Origin: Paenibacillaceae bacterium
Lineage (GTDB): Bacteria > Bacillota > Bacilli > Paenibacillales > Paenibacillaceae
Direction: 5' to 3'
Length of the DNA stretch: 64,000 bases
Assembly: GCA_900766135.1 (NCBI GenBank)
Contig: CAAFUF010000015.1
Span: forward strand, 62,001 to 126,000
The position numbers were made by a program, and so were the translations under genes. Positions 45,147-52,259 of the stretch are shown here, in pieces. Each line of letters begins with the position of its first letter. The first letter of the stretch is position 1. The notes under the pieces are model-generated. The model ran no database searches, was not told the DNA's origin, and saw only the letters and a list, made by a program, of their open reading frames with translations.

Positions 45147-45205
45147 TTTACAAATCGTAATAATTACGATATTATGTTTCGTGTAATGCGTAACGATTAC
45201 GATTA
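45147..45205 (+). promoter_or_regulatory. Promoter with two Zur boxes for znuCBA-zur
   Basis: TTTACA at 45147-45152 and TATTAT at 45170-45175 are 17 bp apart. A first Zur box (TCGTAATAATTACGA, within 45152-45171) fills the spacer. A second (GCGTAACGATTACGATT, within 45186-45205) lies just downstream of the start region. Binding at either would stop transcription, and two sites suggest tight control. Confidence 0.9.
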
Positions 45206-45221
45206 AAAGGAAGAGATCGAT

Positions 45222-45929
45222 GTGATTTTATCATCCATGCATGACGTGGTGTTTGGATACGGAAATGAGCCGGTCATTGATAATTTGACGCTGGACATCC
45301 GTGCCGGACAATTCATCGGCATCGCGGGGTCGAACGGCGCGGCCAAAACGACTTTGCTCAAGCTGATGCTGGGGCTGCTTAAGCCCTGGAGCGGTTCGGT
45401 CCGGTTGGGCGGGGTTCAGGAAGACGGTTCAAAGATGACGGTGGGGTATGTGCCGCAGCAAGTGGCTTCGTTTAATGCCGGTTTTCCCAGCAAAGTGATC
45501 GAGCTGGTCCGTTCGGGCTGCTATTCCCGCGTCGGACTGTTCGGCCGGTTCAAGGAAGAACATCGGCAGGCGGTGGAGCGCAGCTTGAAACAGGTAGGCA
45601 TGTGGGAGTTTCGCCATCGCAAAGTCGGAGAGTTGTCGGGAGGTCAAAAGCAACGCGTTTGCATCGCCCGCGCACTGGCCCAGGAGCCGCAGGTGCTCGT
45701 GTTGGATGAGCCGATGACGGGGATGGATGCGGCAACCCGGGCGGAGCTTTACAAACTGCTGAGAGAGAGCGTAACCGAGCAAGGCCGAACGGTGATTATG
45801 GTCACGCATGGACTTGAGGAAGCGGAGCCTTATCTTGATACATTGATTCAATTGGAGCGGAAGGAGGAGGAGGGATGGCGATGTTCGGTTACGAATTTAT
45901 GCAGCGCGCCTTTTGGGCCGGAGGCTTGA
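45222..45929 (+). CDS. znuC: Zinc ABC transporter ATP-binding protein
   Basis: The 235-residue ATPase has Walker A GSNGAAKT, the signature LSGGQKQRV, Walker B VLVLDEPM and the switch His in VMVTHG. The Ala in place of the second Gly of Walker A occurs in this zinc/manganese transporter family and is not a defect. The start is GTG at 45222 after AAAAGGAAGAG. It heads the znuCBA-zur operon and overlaps znuB by 55 bp. Confidence 0.92.
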   Translation: MILSSMHDVVFGYGNEPVIDNLTLDIRAGQFIGIAGSNGAAKTTLLKLMLGLLKPWSGSVRLGGVQEDGSKMTVGYVPQQVASFNAGFPSKVIELVRSGCYSRVGLFGRFKEEHRQAVERSLKQVGMWEFRHRKVGELSGGQKQRVCIARALAQEPQVLVLDEPMTGMDAATRAELYKLLRESVTEQGRTVIMVTHGLEEAEPYLDTLIQLERKEEEGWRCSVTNLCSAPFGPEA

Positions 45930-46747
45930 TCGGCATCATCGCTCCGCTGCTCGGCGTTTATCTTATGCTTCGCCGTCAGGCGTTGTTGGCGGATACGCTG
46001 TCCCATGTGTCCCTTGCCGGGGTAGCTTTGGGCTCGGTGATGGCTTTGAATCCTTCCCTCAGCGGTTTTGCCGTGGCTGTTGCCGGAGGCATTGTCATCG
46101 AGCAGCTGCGCCGCTCGTACCGTACATACAGCGAGCTGCCGGTTGCGATCATCATGACTTCGGGGCTGGCGCTTGCGGTTGTGCTGATGAGCTTAAAGCA
46201 AAATTGGAGCAAAAGCTTCAGCTCCTATTTGTTCGGTTCCATTGTGGCGGTGAACGATACCCAACTGCTGCTGATTGCCGCCGTAGCGCTGGTCGGTTTG
46301 CTTTATTTCATTGTCCTGCGGCGCCCTCTCTACAATCTGACCTTCGATGAGGAGACGGCTGCGGCATCCGGTGTCAGAGTCAAGCTGCTGTCATTCTCCT
46401 TTGCCGTGTTGACCGGGATGACCGTCGCCGCCGCCATGCCGGTTGTAGGGGTGCTTCTGGTTTCAGCGCTGATCGTCCTGCCGGCCTCGCTGGCGTTGCG
46501 CATTGCCTCCGGTTTCGCGGCGGCGCTTCTGATTTCCGTCGGCACCGGCCTGGCCGGCGTTTTTTCAGGCCTGACGCTATCCTATTATATCGATACGCCG
46601 CCGGGCGGGACGATTGCCCTGATTTTGCTGGCTTTCCTGCTGACGACGCTGCTGGTGCAAAAGCTGTTGCGGCTTCATGGGCGGCGCAGCACCAAAAAAC
46701 AATATGAAAAAAAGGGGTACATGAAACATGAAATTTTGGAATCGTAG
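45875..46747 (+). CDS. znuB: Zinc ABC transporter permease
   Basis: A 290-residue membrane protein of the ABC-3 family with about eight helices; the N-terminal block RRQALLADTLSHVSLAGVALG is diagnostic for Znu/Adc permeases. It starts inside znuC (55 bp overlap) at a site preceded by GGAGGAGGAGGG, and its end overlaps znuA by 20 bp, so the three proteins are translationally coupled. Confidence 0.92.
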   Translation: MAMFGYEFMQRAFWAGGLIGIIAPLLGVYLMLRRQALLADTLSHVSLAGVALGSVMALNPSLSGFAVAVAGGIVIEQLRRSYRTYSELPVAIIMTSGLALAVVLMSLKQNWSKSFSSYLFGSIVAVNDTQLLLIAAVALVGLLYFIVLRRPLYNLTFDEETAAASGVRVKLLSFSFAVLTGMTVAAAMPVVGVLLVSALIVLPASLALRIASGFAAALLISVGTGLAGVFSGLTLSYYIDTPPGGTIALILLAFLLTTLLVQKLLRLHGRRSTKKQYEKKGYMKHEILES

Positions 46748-47855
46748 TTTAACGGTTTTGTCCTTATCGGTGATGCTGGTTGCGGCCGGTTGCGGCTCAA
46801 ATGCAGGAACGGCGGGGAATGCCGGGGGGAATAACGGCTCGTCCGCCGCGCCCGAGGCGGGTGCGGATAAGCCGGCAGCGGAAATCCTGGAAATCAGGAC
46901 GAGTTTTTATCCGATGTATGAATTTACCCGTCATGTAGCGGGGGACTTGGCTAACGTGGAGAATCTGGTGCCGGCCGGGATGGAACCGCATGATTGGGAG
47001 CCGACGCCGCAGGATATGGCCGCCATTTCCGAGGCCGATTTGCTCGTGTACAACGGAGCGGGCATGGAAGGCTGGATGGAGCAAGTCCTGGACAGCGCCA
47101 AGGGCACCGGGCTTAAAGCGATTGAAGCCAGTCACGGGATCGAGGTAATGGAAGGCTCGGGAGAGCATGATCATGAGCATGGCGAAGAGGCACATGAGGA
47201 AGGCGAACATGTGCATGAGGAAGGCGAGCATGCGCATGGAGAAGGCGAACATGCCCATGAGGAAGGGGAGCATGCTCATGAGGAAGGCGAGCACGCGCAT
47301 GAAGAACACGGTCATGACCATGATCACGGCGGCCTGGATCCTCATGTATGGCTGTCGCCGGCATTGGCGATTCAAGAGGTTCGCAACATTGAGCATGGTC
47401 TGGCCGAAGCGGCTCCGCAATACGCGGACCAGTTTAAGGCCAACGCCGACGCTTATGTCGCCGAGTTGGAGGCGCTCGACAAGGAATTTACCGAAGCGCT
47501 GAAGGACAGCAAGCGCAAGGACTTCATTACCCAGCATGCCGCATTTGGGTACCTCGCCAAACAATATGGATTGACCCAGGTTCCGATTGCCGGGTTATCC
47601 CCGGATCAAGAGCCGTCGGCAGCCCAAATGGCCGAGATTGTCGAGTTTGCCAAAGAGCACAACGTGAAGACGATCTTCTTTGAAACGTTGGTCTCTTCCA
47701 AGGTCGCCGATGCGATCGCTTCCGAAATCGGGGCAAAATCGGCGGTGCTGAATCCGATAGAAGGTTTGACGGAAGAAGAGTTGGCCGGCGGCCTCGATTA
47801 TATTGCGGTCATGCGGCAAAATCTGGACGCGTTGAAGACGGCGTTGAACGAATAA
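46728..47855 (+). CDS. znuA: Zinc-binding lipoprotein with His-rich loop
   Basis: The 375-residue lipoprotein has a signal peptide ending in VAAGC and the cluster A-I binding-protein fold. Zinc ligands are expected at the His after VPAGMEPHDWEPTP, the His of LDPHVW and the His of TQHAAFGY. Between the first two lies a long His/Glu-rich loop (about 145-205) containing five copies of a seven-residue unit EEGEHAH. Such loops help collect or sense zinc in ZnuA. AAAGGGG precedes the ATG at 46728. The gene ends 49 bp before zur. Confidence 0.93.
   Translation: MKFWNRSLTVLSLSVMLVAAGCGSNAGTAGNAGGNNGSSAAPEAGADKPAAEILEIRTSFYPMYEFTRHVAGDLANVENLVPAGMEPHDWEPTPQDMAAISEADLLVYNGAGMEGWMEQVLDSAKGTGLKAIEASHGIEVMEGSGEHDHEHGEEAHEEGEHVHEEGEHAHGEGEHAHEEGEHAHEEGEHAHEEHGHDHDHGGLDPHVWLSPALAIQEVRNIEHGLAEAAPQYADQFKANADAYVAELEALDKEFTEALKDSKRKDFITQHAAFGYLAKQYGLTQVPIAGLSPDQEPSAAQMAEIVEFAKEHNVKTIFFETLVSSKVADAIASEIGAKSAVLNPIEGLTEEELAGGLDYIAVMRQNLDALKTALNE
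47196..47300 (+). repeat. Five 21-bp tandem repeats in the znuA His-rich loop
   Basis: Units starting at 47196, 47217, 47238, 47259 and 47280 follow the pattern GAGGAAGGCGA(A/G)CATGCGCAT and each encodes E-E-G-E-H-x-H or one variant. Length variation among strains is likely because such repeats slip. Confidence 0.93.
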
Positions 47856-47904
47856 GGCTTGGCGAATCGGTGGCGGAAATCTGATTACCGGGGGAGACGT
47901 AAGG

Positions 47905-48327
47905 ATGGAGAACAAACGAAATCGCTTGATACAAGCCATGGAGTCCAAAGGGTTGCGCATAACCTCGCAGCGCAGATGGATTGCGGAGCTGTTCTCCGTC
48001 TCCACCGGATTCGTGTTGCCGCGCCAGGTTCACGCTTATATCGCGGAGCGTCTTCCGGGGGTTAGTTACGATACGGTGTATCGAAATCTTCGTTTGCTTA
48101 CGGAGATCAACCTGATTGAACAATTCGATTTTCCGGAGGGGGTTCGCTTTAAGCTGCGGTGCGGCCCGGAACGGCATCATCATCATCTGATCTGCGTCCA
48201 ATGCCAGCGGACGTTTCCGATCGAATTTTGTCCGCTGGACAACACGCTTGATTTGCCGGAATCGTTCCAGGTTCTGTCGCACAAATTCGAAATTCACGGC
48301 CTATGCGGCGCATGTGCCGCAAGTTAA
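47905..48327 (+). CDS. zur: Zinc-uptake regulator Zur (Fur family)
   Basis: The 140-residue protein has a winged helix-turn-helix (YDTVYRNLRLL as recognition region) and a C-terminal dimer domain with the HHHH cluster and two structural C-x2-C pairs, CVQC and CGAC. The features match Zur rather than Fur or PerR, and its position at the end of the znuCBA operon supports this. It should bind the TCGTAAT-ATTACGA boxes found six times here and so repress itself. The start at 47905 follows GGGGGAGACG. Confidence 0.9.
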   Translation: MENKRNRLIQAMESKGLRITSQRRWIAELFSVSTGFVLPRQVHAYIAERLPGVSYDTVYRNLRLLTEINLIEQFDFPEGVRFKLRCGPERHHHHLICVQCQRTFPIEFCPLDNTLDLPESFQVLSHKFEIHGLCGACAAS

Positions 48328-48343
48328 GGAGCGAAGAACAGCC

Positions 48344-48501
48344 ATGGCCAAGAAATCAAACGTGGTACCCGGTTGCATAACCGTTGTTTGGTGACGGGGC
48401 GGCCAAGAGGAGATATCAACAAATATAAGGTGTCCCGGATAGGTCTTTCGCGAATTGCCCACCAAGGGGAAATTCCCGGCGCGAAAAAGGCCGACTGGTA
48501 A
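48344..48501 (+). pseudogene. rpsN: Decayed rpsN (zinc-independent ribosomal protein S14)
   Basis: The first codons give MAKKSNVV, the start of S14. The frame then hits a stop at 48392-48394. In another frame the S14 C-terminus continues as TRLHNRCLVTGRPRG and ends in SRIAHQGEIPGAKKADW at TAA 48499-48501. Compared with an 89-codon S14, about 112 bases are missing between codons 8 and about 48, which also shifts the frame. The sequence TGRPRG without the zinc-type C-x2-C pattern marks it as the C-minus paralog, normally Zur-regulated. It lies 16 bp after zur in the same operon with a good ribosome-binding site, so the loss seems recent. Confidence 0.9.
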
Positions 48502-48601
48502 TCCGGATTGGGGAAGCTGCCGTTTGGGGCTGCATCTGATTCGGAATTGCCTCCGATTGGGCGGAAAGTTACCCCGACCTTTGTTCCTGCCTCCGCTCGA
48601 T

Positions 48602-48630
48602 AATAGCGCCGTTAAATGGCGCTATTTTTT
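48602..48630 (+). terminator. Intrinsic terminator of the znuCBA-zur operon
   Basis: AATAGCGCC (48602-48610) pairs with GGCGCTATT (48618-48626) around GTTAAAT, followed by TTTT. It stands about 100 bp after the broken rpsN gene. Confidence 0.87.
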
Positions 48631-48693
48631 GTGAGGGGGGATTGCGCGAACGAGGCGGCATCAAAGGAATGACTTGCCCCCTGCGTATATACG

Positions 48694-48827
48694 CTAACGC
48701 TTGCCAGGACGCTTATGCGGGCAAAAAGAGCATGATTCCATCTCTAACGCTGATCAGCAAGCTTATAAGGGCGAAACTGCCCATTTCTGAAGTGAAACCG
48801 GGAAATAAGCTCTCCCGCAAGCGTTAG
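48694..48827. repeat. Interspersed short repeats, family B (two direct, one inverted unit)
   Basis: The gene-free stretch 48502-48958 holds a terminator and three degenerate units of about 35 bases. Forward units begin CTAACGCTTGCC at 48694 and CTAACGCTGATC at 48744, each containing (C/A)GCTTAT followed by GGGC and A-rich bases. The inverted unit ends CAAGCGTTAG at 48827, and its reverse complement starts CTAACGCTTGCGGG and contains GCTTATTTCCC. They resemble the group at 15192-15378, with CT in place of GA after CTAACG. Confidence 0.6.
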
Positions 48828-48958
48828 ATTTTCGCCGGGATTAGCAATATGACAACTCCCCCCTTTCTTGCTAAAATGGAAAGATAGAATACTTTCCGAC
48901 GTAACGTCCGCTATGGAGCCGGATGCTGTGGATTTCGAAGAAGGGAATGTGCGAAGTT

Positions 48959-49408
48959 ATGAAAGAAAGCCAGTCCAAAGTAAGAGAAATGCTGGATACG
49001 ATGGCGCGAAATGGCTGGAGAGTGACCGAACAGAGAAGAACGTTGGCACAAATTTTTGCCGATCATGAAGGTTATCTGTCACCCAAAGATGTCTATGATC
49101 AGATGTCCCTTCGATATCCGAGCATGAGCCTGGACACGGTTTACCGCAATCTCCGGATGTTGAGCGAGATGGGGGTATTGGAGCATTTCTATTTTATGGA
49201 TGGCGGCCTGAAATTTAAAGATAACTGTACGGCGCACCATCATCATCACTTGATTTGCGTCAATTGCGAAAAAACGCTACCGTTTGATTATTGCCCGATG
49301 GATCATGGCCTGGAGTTGCCCGGGAACTACAAAGTGCTGCGGCATCGATTTGAGGTTTACGGCATTTGTGAAACTTGCCAGAAACTACAGAGCGAAGAAC
49401 CTCAATGA
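48959..49408 (+). CDS. Second Zur-like Fur-family regulator
   Basis: This 149-residue protein is a close paralog of the zur product 1 kb upstream: same DTVYRNLRML recognition region, HHHHH cluster, FDYCPMDH segment and two C-x2-C pairs (CVNC and CETC). All expected metal ligands are kept. The start may be 48959 or an in-frame ATG at 48947; neither has an ideal ribosome-binding site. No Zur box precedes it, so unlike zur it may be made constantly. It could regulate the following metal operon or sense another metal. Its role beside zur is unknown. Confidence 0.85.
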   Translation: MKESQSKVREMLDTMARNGWRVTEQRRTLAQIFADHEGYLSPKDVYDQMSLRYPSMSLDTVYRNLRMLSEMGVLEHFYFMDGGLKFKDNCTAHHHHHLICVNCEKTLPFDYCPMDHGLELPGNYKVLRHRFEVYGICETCQKLQSEEPQ

Positions 49409-49483
49409 AATCGTGCGAATCAAATGAGCCTGCCTCTTCGCGGTAAGATGGCAGGCGGCAGAGAAGAATCAAAAAAATTTTGA

Positions 49484-49512
49484 TTGATAATCGTAAAAAT
49501 TACGATTAATAT
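49484..49512 (+). promoter_or_regulatory. Promoter with Zur box upstream of the methyltransferase-FecCD operon
   Basis: TTGATA (49484-49489) and TAATAT (49507-49512) are 17 bp apart, and the perfect palindrome AATCGTAAAAATTACGATT (within 49488-49508) fills the spacer. This is the outer of two Zur sites before the operon. Confidence 0.87.
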
Positions 49513-49585
49513 AGTAGAGGACTGCTTATGTTTACGAGGAGGATAGAGCGATGGGGTAGAAAATAAGGGAGTACAGGGTTGTCAA

Positions 49586-49608
49586 TTAATCGTAATTTTT
49601 ACTATTAA
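49586..49608 (+). promoter_or_regulatory. Second, less symmetric Zur box before the methyltransferase gene
   Basis: AATCGTAATTTTTACTATT keeps one full half-site (TCGTAA) and one altered half-site (TTACTA). TTGTCA at 49579-49584 could be a -35 box of an inner promoter. The Zur box at 56981-57003 carries the same altered half-site. Between the two boxes a strong GAGGAGG (49536-49542) precedes ATG GGG TAG at 49551-49559, and an overlapping 12-codon frame runs from 49528 to 49566; these look like a relic or a tiny leader. Confidence 0.75.
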
Positions 49609-49641
49609 GCTAAAGGAAGGTTCGAATGGGGAGGGGGATTG

Positions 49642-50388
49642 ATGATGCCATGGTATGAGAACAGCTTTGGCGAAGACTACTTGCTTGTATACAGGCATCG
49701 CAATCAACGGGAAGCCGATCGCTTTGTTCAACGGGTGATGGACTGGTTGCGGCTGCCAGCGGGAAGCCGGGTTCTCGACCTTTGCTGCGGAGCGGGCAGA
49801 CACGCGCTGGCGCTGGCCGATGCCGGTTATCGCGTAACGGGCGCGGATCTTTCCCCCGTGCTGCTGCGAAAGGCCAAGGAAGCCGACGCCGCCGGATGCG
49901 TCAGGTGGGTTGAAACCGATATGCGCGCTTTGCCGGAAGATGGCACGTTTACGGAAGGCTTCGATGCGGTCGTCAACCTGTTCACTTCGTTCGGCTATTT
50001 TGAGACCGACCAGGAACAGCTTGCCGTCCTGAAGCAAATCCGGAAGGCGCTCATCCCGGGCGGCCGTTTTGTCATCGATGTTTTGAATGCCGGGTATATC
50101 CGGGATCATCTTGTTCCCTTTTCCAGCCGGGAAGAGGACGGGGTGCTCATTTCGGAAAGCCGGTCGATCCGACAAGGCTTCGTGGTCAAGGATATCGTGA
50201 TTGACGAACCCGGGAGCGGGTGCCGAAGCTACAGGGAACGCGTAAAGCTCTATTCGCCGGAGGCGATGGAAAGCTTGCTGAAAAAAGCGGGGCTTCGGCT
50301 GAATGCCATGCGCGGAAGTTACGACGGGGAGGCTTACGATGAACGGCGTTCTCCGCGGATGATCCTGCTGGGGAATCGGGAGCCATGA
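49642..50388 (+). CDS. Class I SAM-dependent methyltransferase in the Zur-controlled operon
   Basis: The 248-residue protein has the class I fold with motif I VLDLCCGAGRHALALA, then VTGADLSPVLLRKAK and DAVVNLFTSFGYF. It lacks membrane segments. GGAGG lies 7 bases before the ATG at 49642. It is the first gene after two Zur boxes, and its stop overlaps the start of a FecCD-type permease (ATGA), so production is coupled to metal uptake. The methyl acceptor is unknown. Annotation by family alone would be plain methyltransferase; the context suggests action on an imported metal carrier. Confidence 0.87.
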   Translation: MMPWYENSFGEDYLLVYRHRNQREADRFVQRVMDWLRLPAGSRVLDLCCGAGRHALALADAGYRVTGADLSPVLLRKAKEADAAGCVRWVETDMRALPEDGTFTEGFDAVVNLFTSFGYFETDQEQLAVLKQIRKALIPGGRFVIDVLNAGYIRDHLVPFSSREEDGVLISESRSIRQGFVVKDIVIDEPGSGCRSYRERVKLYSPEAMESLLKKAGLRLNAMRGSYDGEAYDERRSPRMILLGNREP

Positions 50389-51467
50389 ACAATAGGACGC
50401 AATCTCAAGCTGCAGGCAGCCGCTTCCTGTTCTCCGGGATCGTGATCATGCTGGCCGCCTTGCTGCTGGTGTCGGTTACGGTCGCGGTAATGCTGGGGCC
50501 GGTGGCGATCGACCCGGCGACCGTCTGGAAGATCGCATTTTCCCATGTGCCGGGCTTCTCCGGATGGGTGGAGGAAACCTGGAGTGCCGGTCAAGGGCAT
50601 ATCGTATGGGATATCCGCTTCCCCAGAGTCCTGCTCGGCGTGATCGTCGGTGCCGGATTATCCGTTGCCGGCGTCGCCGCGCAAGCGCTCATGCGCAATT
50701 CGCTGGCCGATCCGTATATTCTTGGCGTATCGTCGGGAGCTTCGGTCGGGGCGACATTGGTCATCCTGTTCGGAGCGTTTCAATTTTTCGGACAATATGC
50801 CTTGTCTCTGTCGGCTTTTCTCGGTTCGCTGGCCGCGATGGGGATGGTGTATCTGCTGGCGCGGGTAAAGGGAACCCTTTCCACCACAAGGTTATTACTG
50901 TCGGGAATCGCCATTTCCATGATGATGTCGGCGGCCACGAACTTTATCGTTACGATGGCGCCGCGGGAGGAGGGCATTCGCACGGCGCTGTATTGGATGA
51001 TGGGCAGCTTGACGGGGGCGAAATGGGCGTATTTGGGCCTTCCTGCTTTCATTGTTTTGATCGGCTCTGCGCTGCTGTTGTTCCAGTATCGGGCGTTAAA
51101 CTCGCTGTTGATGGGCGATGATGCGGCCGTTACCTTGGGCGTGGACATCCAGCGTCTGCGCATCGGCTTGATCCTGATCCTGGCTTTACTTACCGGCACC
51201 CTGGTAGCCATCAGCGGCTCCATCGGGTTCGTCGGGCTGATGATTCCGCATATCGTCAGGCTGCTTGTCGGTTCGGACCATCGCCGGGTGCTCCCGATCA
51301 GCTTGCTGCTGGGAGCCGTTTTTATCGTATGGGCGGATGCCCTGGCCAGACTCGTCCTGGCACCGGAGGAGTTGCCGATCGGCATCGTCACCGCGTTATG
51401 CGGCGGTCCGTTTTTTATCTGGCTGCTGCGGCGCAGCTCGTATACATTCGGGGGTGGACAGGAATGA
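50385..51467 (+). CDS. FecCD/BtuC-type ABC permease
   Basis: The 360-residue membrane protein belongs to the FecCD family that imports metal chelates such as siderophores, haem or cobalamin. Marker segments are DIRFPRVLLGVIVGAGLSVA, NSLADPYILGVSSGAS and SIGFVGLMIPHIVRLLVG. About ten helices are expected. It overlaps the methyltransferase upstream and the ATPase downstream by 4 bp each (ATGA). Control by Zur suggests the cargo relates to zinc rather than iron. Confidence 0.92.
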   Translation: MNNRTQSQAAGSRFLFSGIVIMLAALLLVSVTVAVMLGPVAIDPATVWKIAFSHVPGFSGWVEETWSAGQGHIVWDIRFPRVLLGVIVGAGLSVAGVAAQALMRNSLADPYILGVSSGASVGATLVILFGAFQFFGQYALSLSAFLGSLAAMGMVYLLARVKGTLSTTRLLLSGIAISMMMSAATNFIVTMAPREEGIRTALYWMMGSLTGAKWAYLGLPAFIVLIGSALLLFQYRALNSLLMGDDAAVTLGVDIQRLRIGLILILALLTGTLVAISGSIGFVGLMIPHIVRLLVGSDHRRVLPISLLLGAVFIVWADALARLVLAPEELPIGIVTALCGGPFFIWLLRRSSYTFGGGQE

Positions 51468-52243
51468 ACATCAGAGTGGAGGAGCTGTCTTTCGGCATTC
51501 GGGACAAACGCCTGATCGAAGCCATTTCCCTGGAAATCCGCGAAGGGGAATTCGTCGGGCTGATCGGTCCGAACGGCAGCGGGAAATCGACACTGCTCAA
51601 AAATATGTATCGCGTGCTGAAGCCCGACATGGGCGGTGTCTACCTGAACGGACAGAATTTGTCCCGCATGGCGCATAAGGAAACGGCGCGGCAGATGGCC
51701 GTCGTCAGCCAGGAAGCGAACGTCGCTTTCGATTTTTCGGTCATGGACATCGTCATGATGGGGCGCGCTCCCCATAAGCGCTTGCTGGAGGCGGACTCCG
51801 CGCGGGATCGCGAGATCGCGGAACAAGCTTTGGCGCGGGTAGGTCTGGGGCACGCCGCTTTCAGCAGCTTCTCCACCTTGTCGGGGGGCGAAAAGCAGCG
51901 GGTGCTGATCGCAAGGGCGCTGGCCCAGGAAGCCGGCTTTTTGATCCTGGACGAACCGACCAACCATCTGGATATCCGCTACCAGCTCCAGATGATGGAT
52001 CTGGTCAAGGCGCTTCAACTGACTTCGCTCGCCGCGCTTCACGATTTGAATATCGCCGCCTACTACTGCGATCGCATCTATGTGCTGGAGGCCGGCAGGA
52101 TCGTGGCCTCGGGGACCCCCGATGATGTGCTGCAGCCGGATCTGCTGCGCCGCGTGTTCGGCGTGGAGACGCAAATTTCGCGGCATCCCTATACGGGAAA
52201 ACCGTCGATTACCTACTTGCCGGAGACGATCGCTAACCGATGA
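51464..52243 (+). CDS. FecE/BtuD-type ABC ATP-binding protein
   Basis: The 259-residue ATPase has Walker A GPNGSGKS, signature LSGGEKQRV, Walker B FLILDEPT and the switch region SLAALHDLNIAAYYCDR. It matches ATPases of metal-chelate importers. The ATG at 51464 overlaps the permease stop codon. It is followed after 16 bp by the rubredoxin-methyltransferase gene, so the energising subunit and that enzyme are made together. Confidence 0.92.
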   Translation: MNIRVEELSFGIRDKRLIEAISLEIREGEFVGLIGPNGSGKSTLLKNMYRVLKPDMGGVYLNGQNLSRMAHKETARQMAVVSQEANVAFDFSVMDIVMMGRAPHKRLLEADSARDREIAEQALARVGLGHAAFSSFSTLSGGEKQRVLIARALAQEAGFLILDEPTNHLDIRYQLQMMDLVKALQLTSLAALHDLNIAAYYCDRIYVLEAGRIVASGTPDDVLQPDLLRRVFGVETQISRHPYTGKPSITYLPETIANR

Positions 52244-52259
52244 AGAAGGAGGAAGAAGG

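Noticed and set aside
45222..45929. Walker A of ZnuC reads GSNGAAKT instead of G-x-x-G-x-G-K, suggesting an inactive ATPase
   Set aside because: Ala at this place is found in the zinc/manganese transporter ATPase family, and all other motifs are intact.
50780..52186. Long minus-strand open frame (468 codons) opposite the FecCD permease and ATPase genes
   Set aside because: The plus-strand genes are unmistakable and overlap by coupled ATGA junctions; the minus frame has no recognisable protein features.
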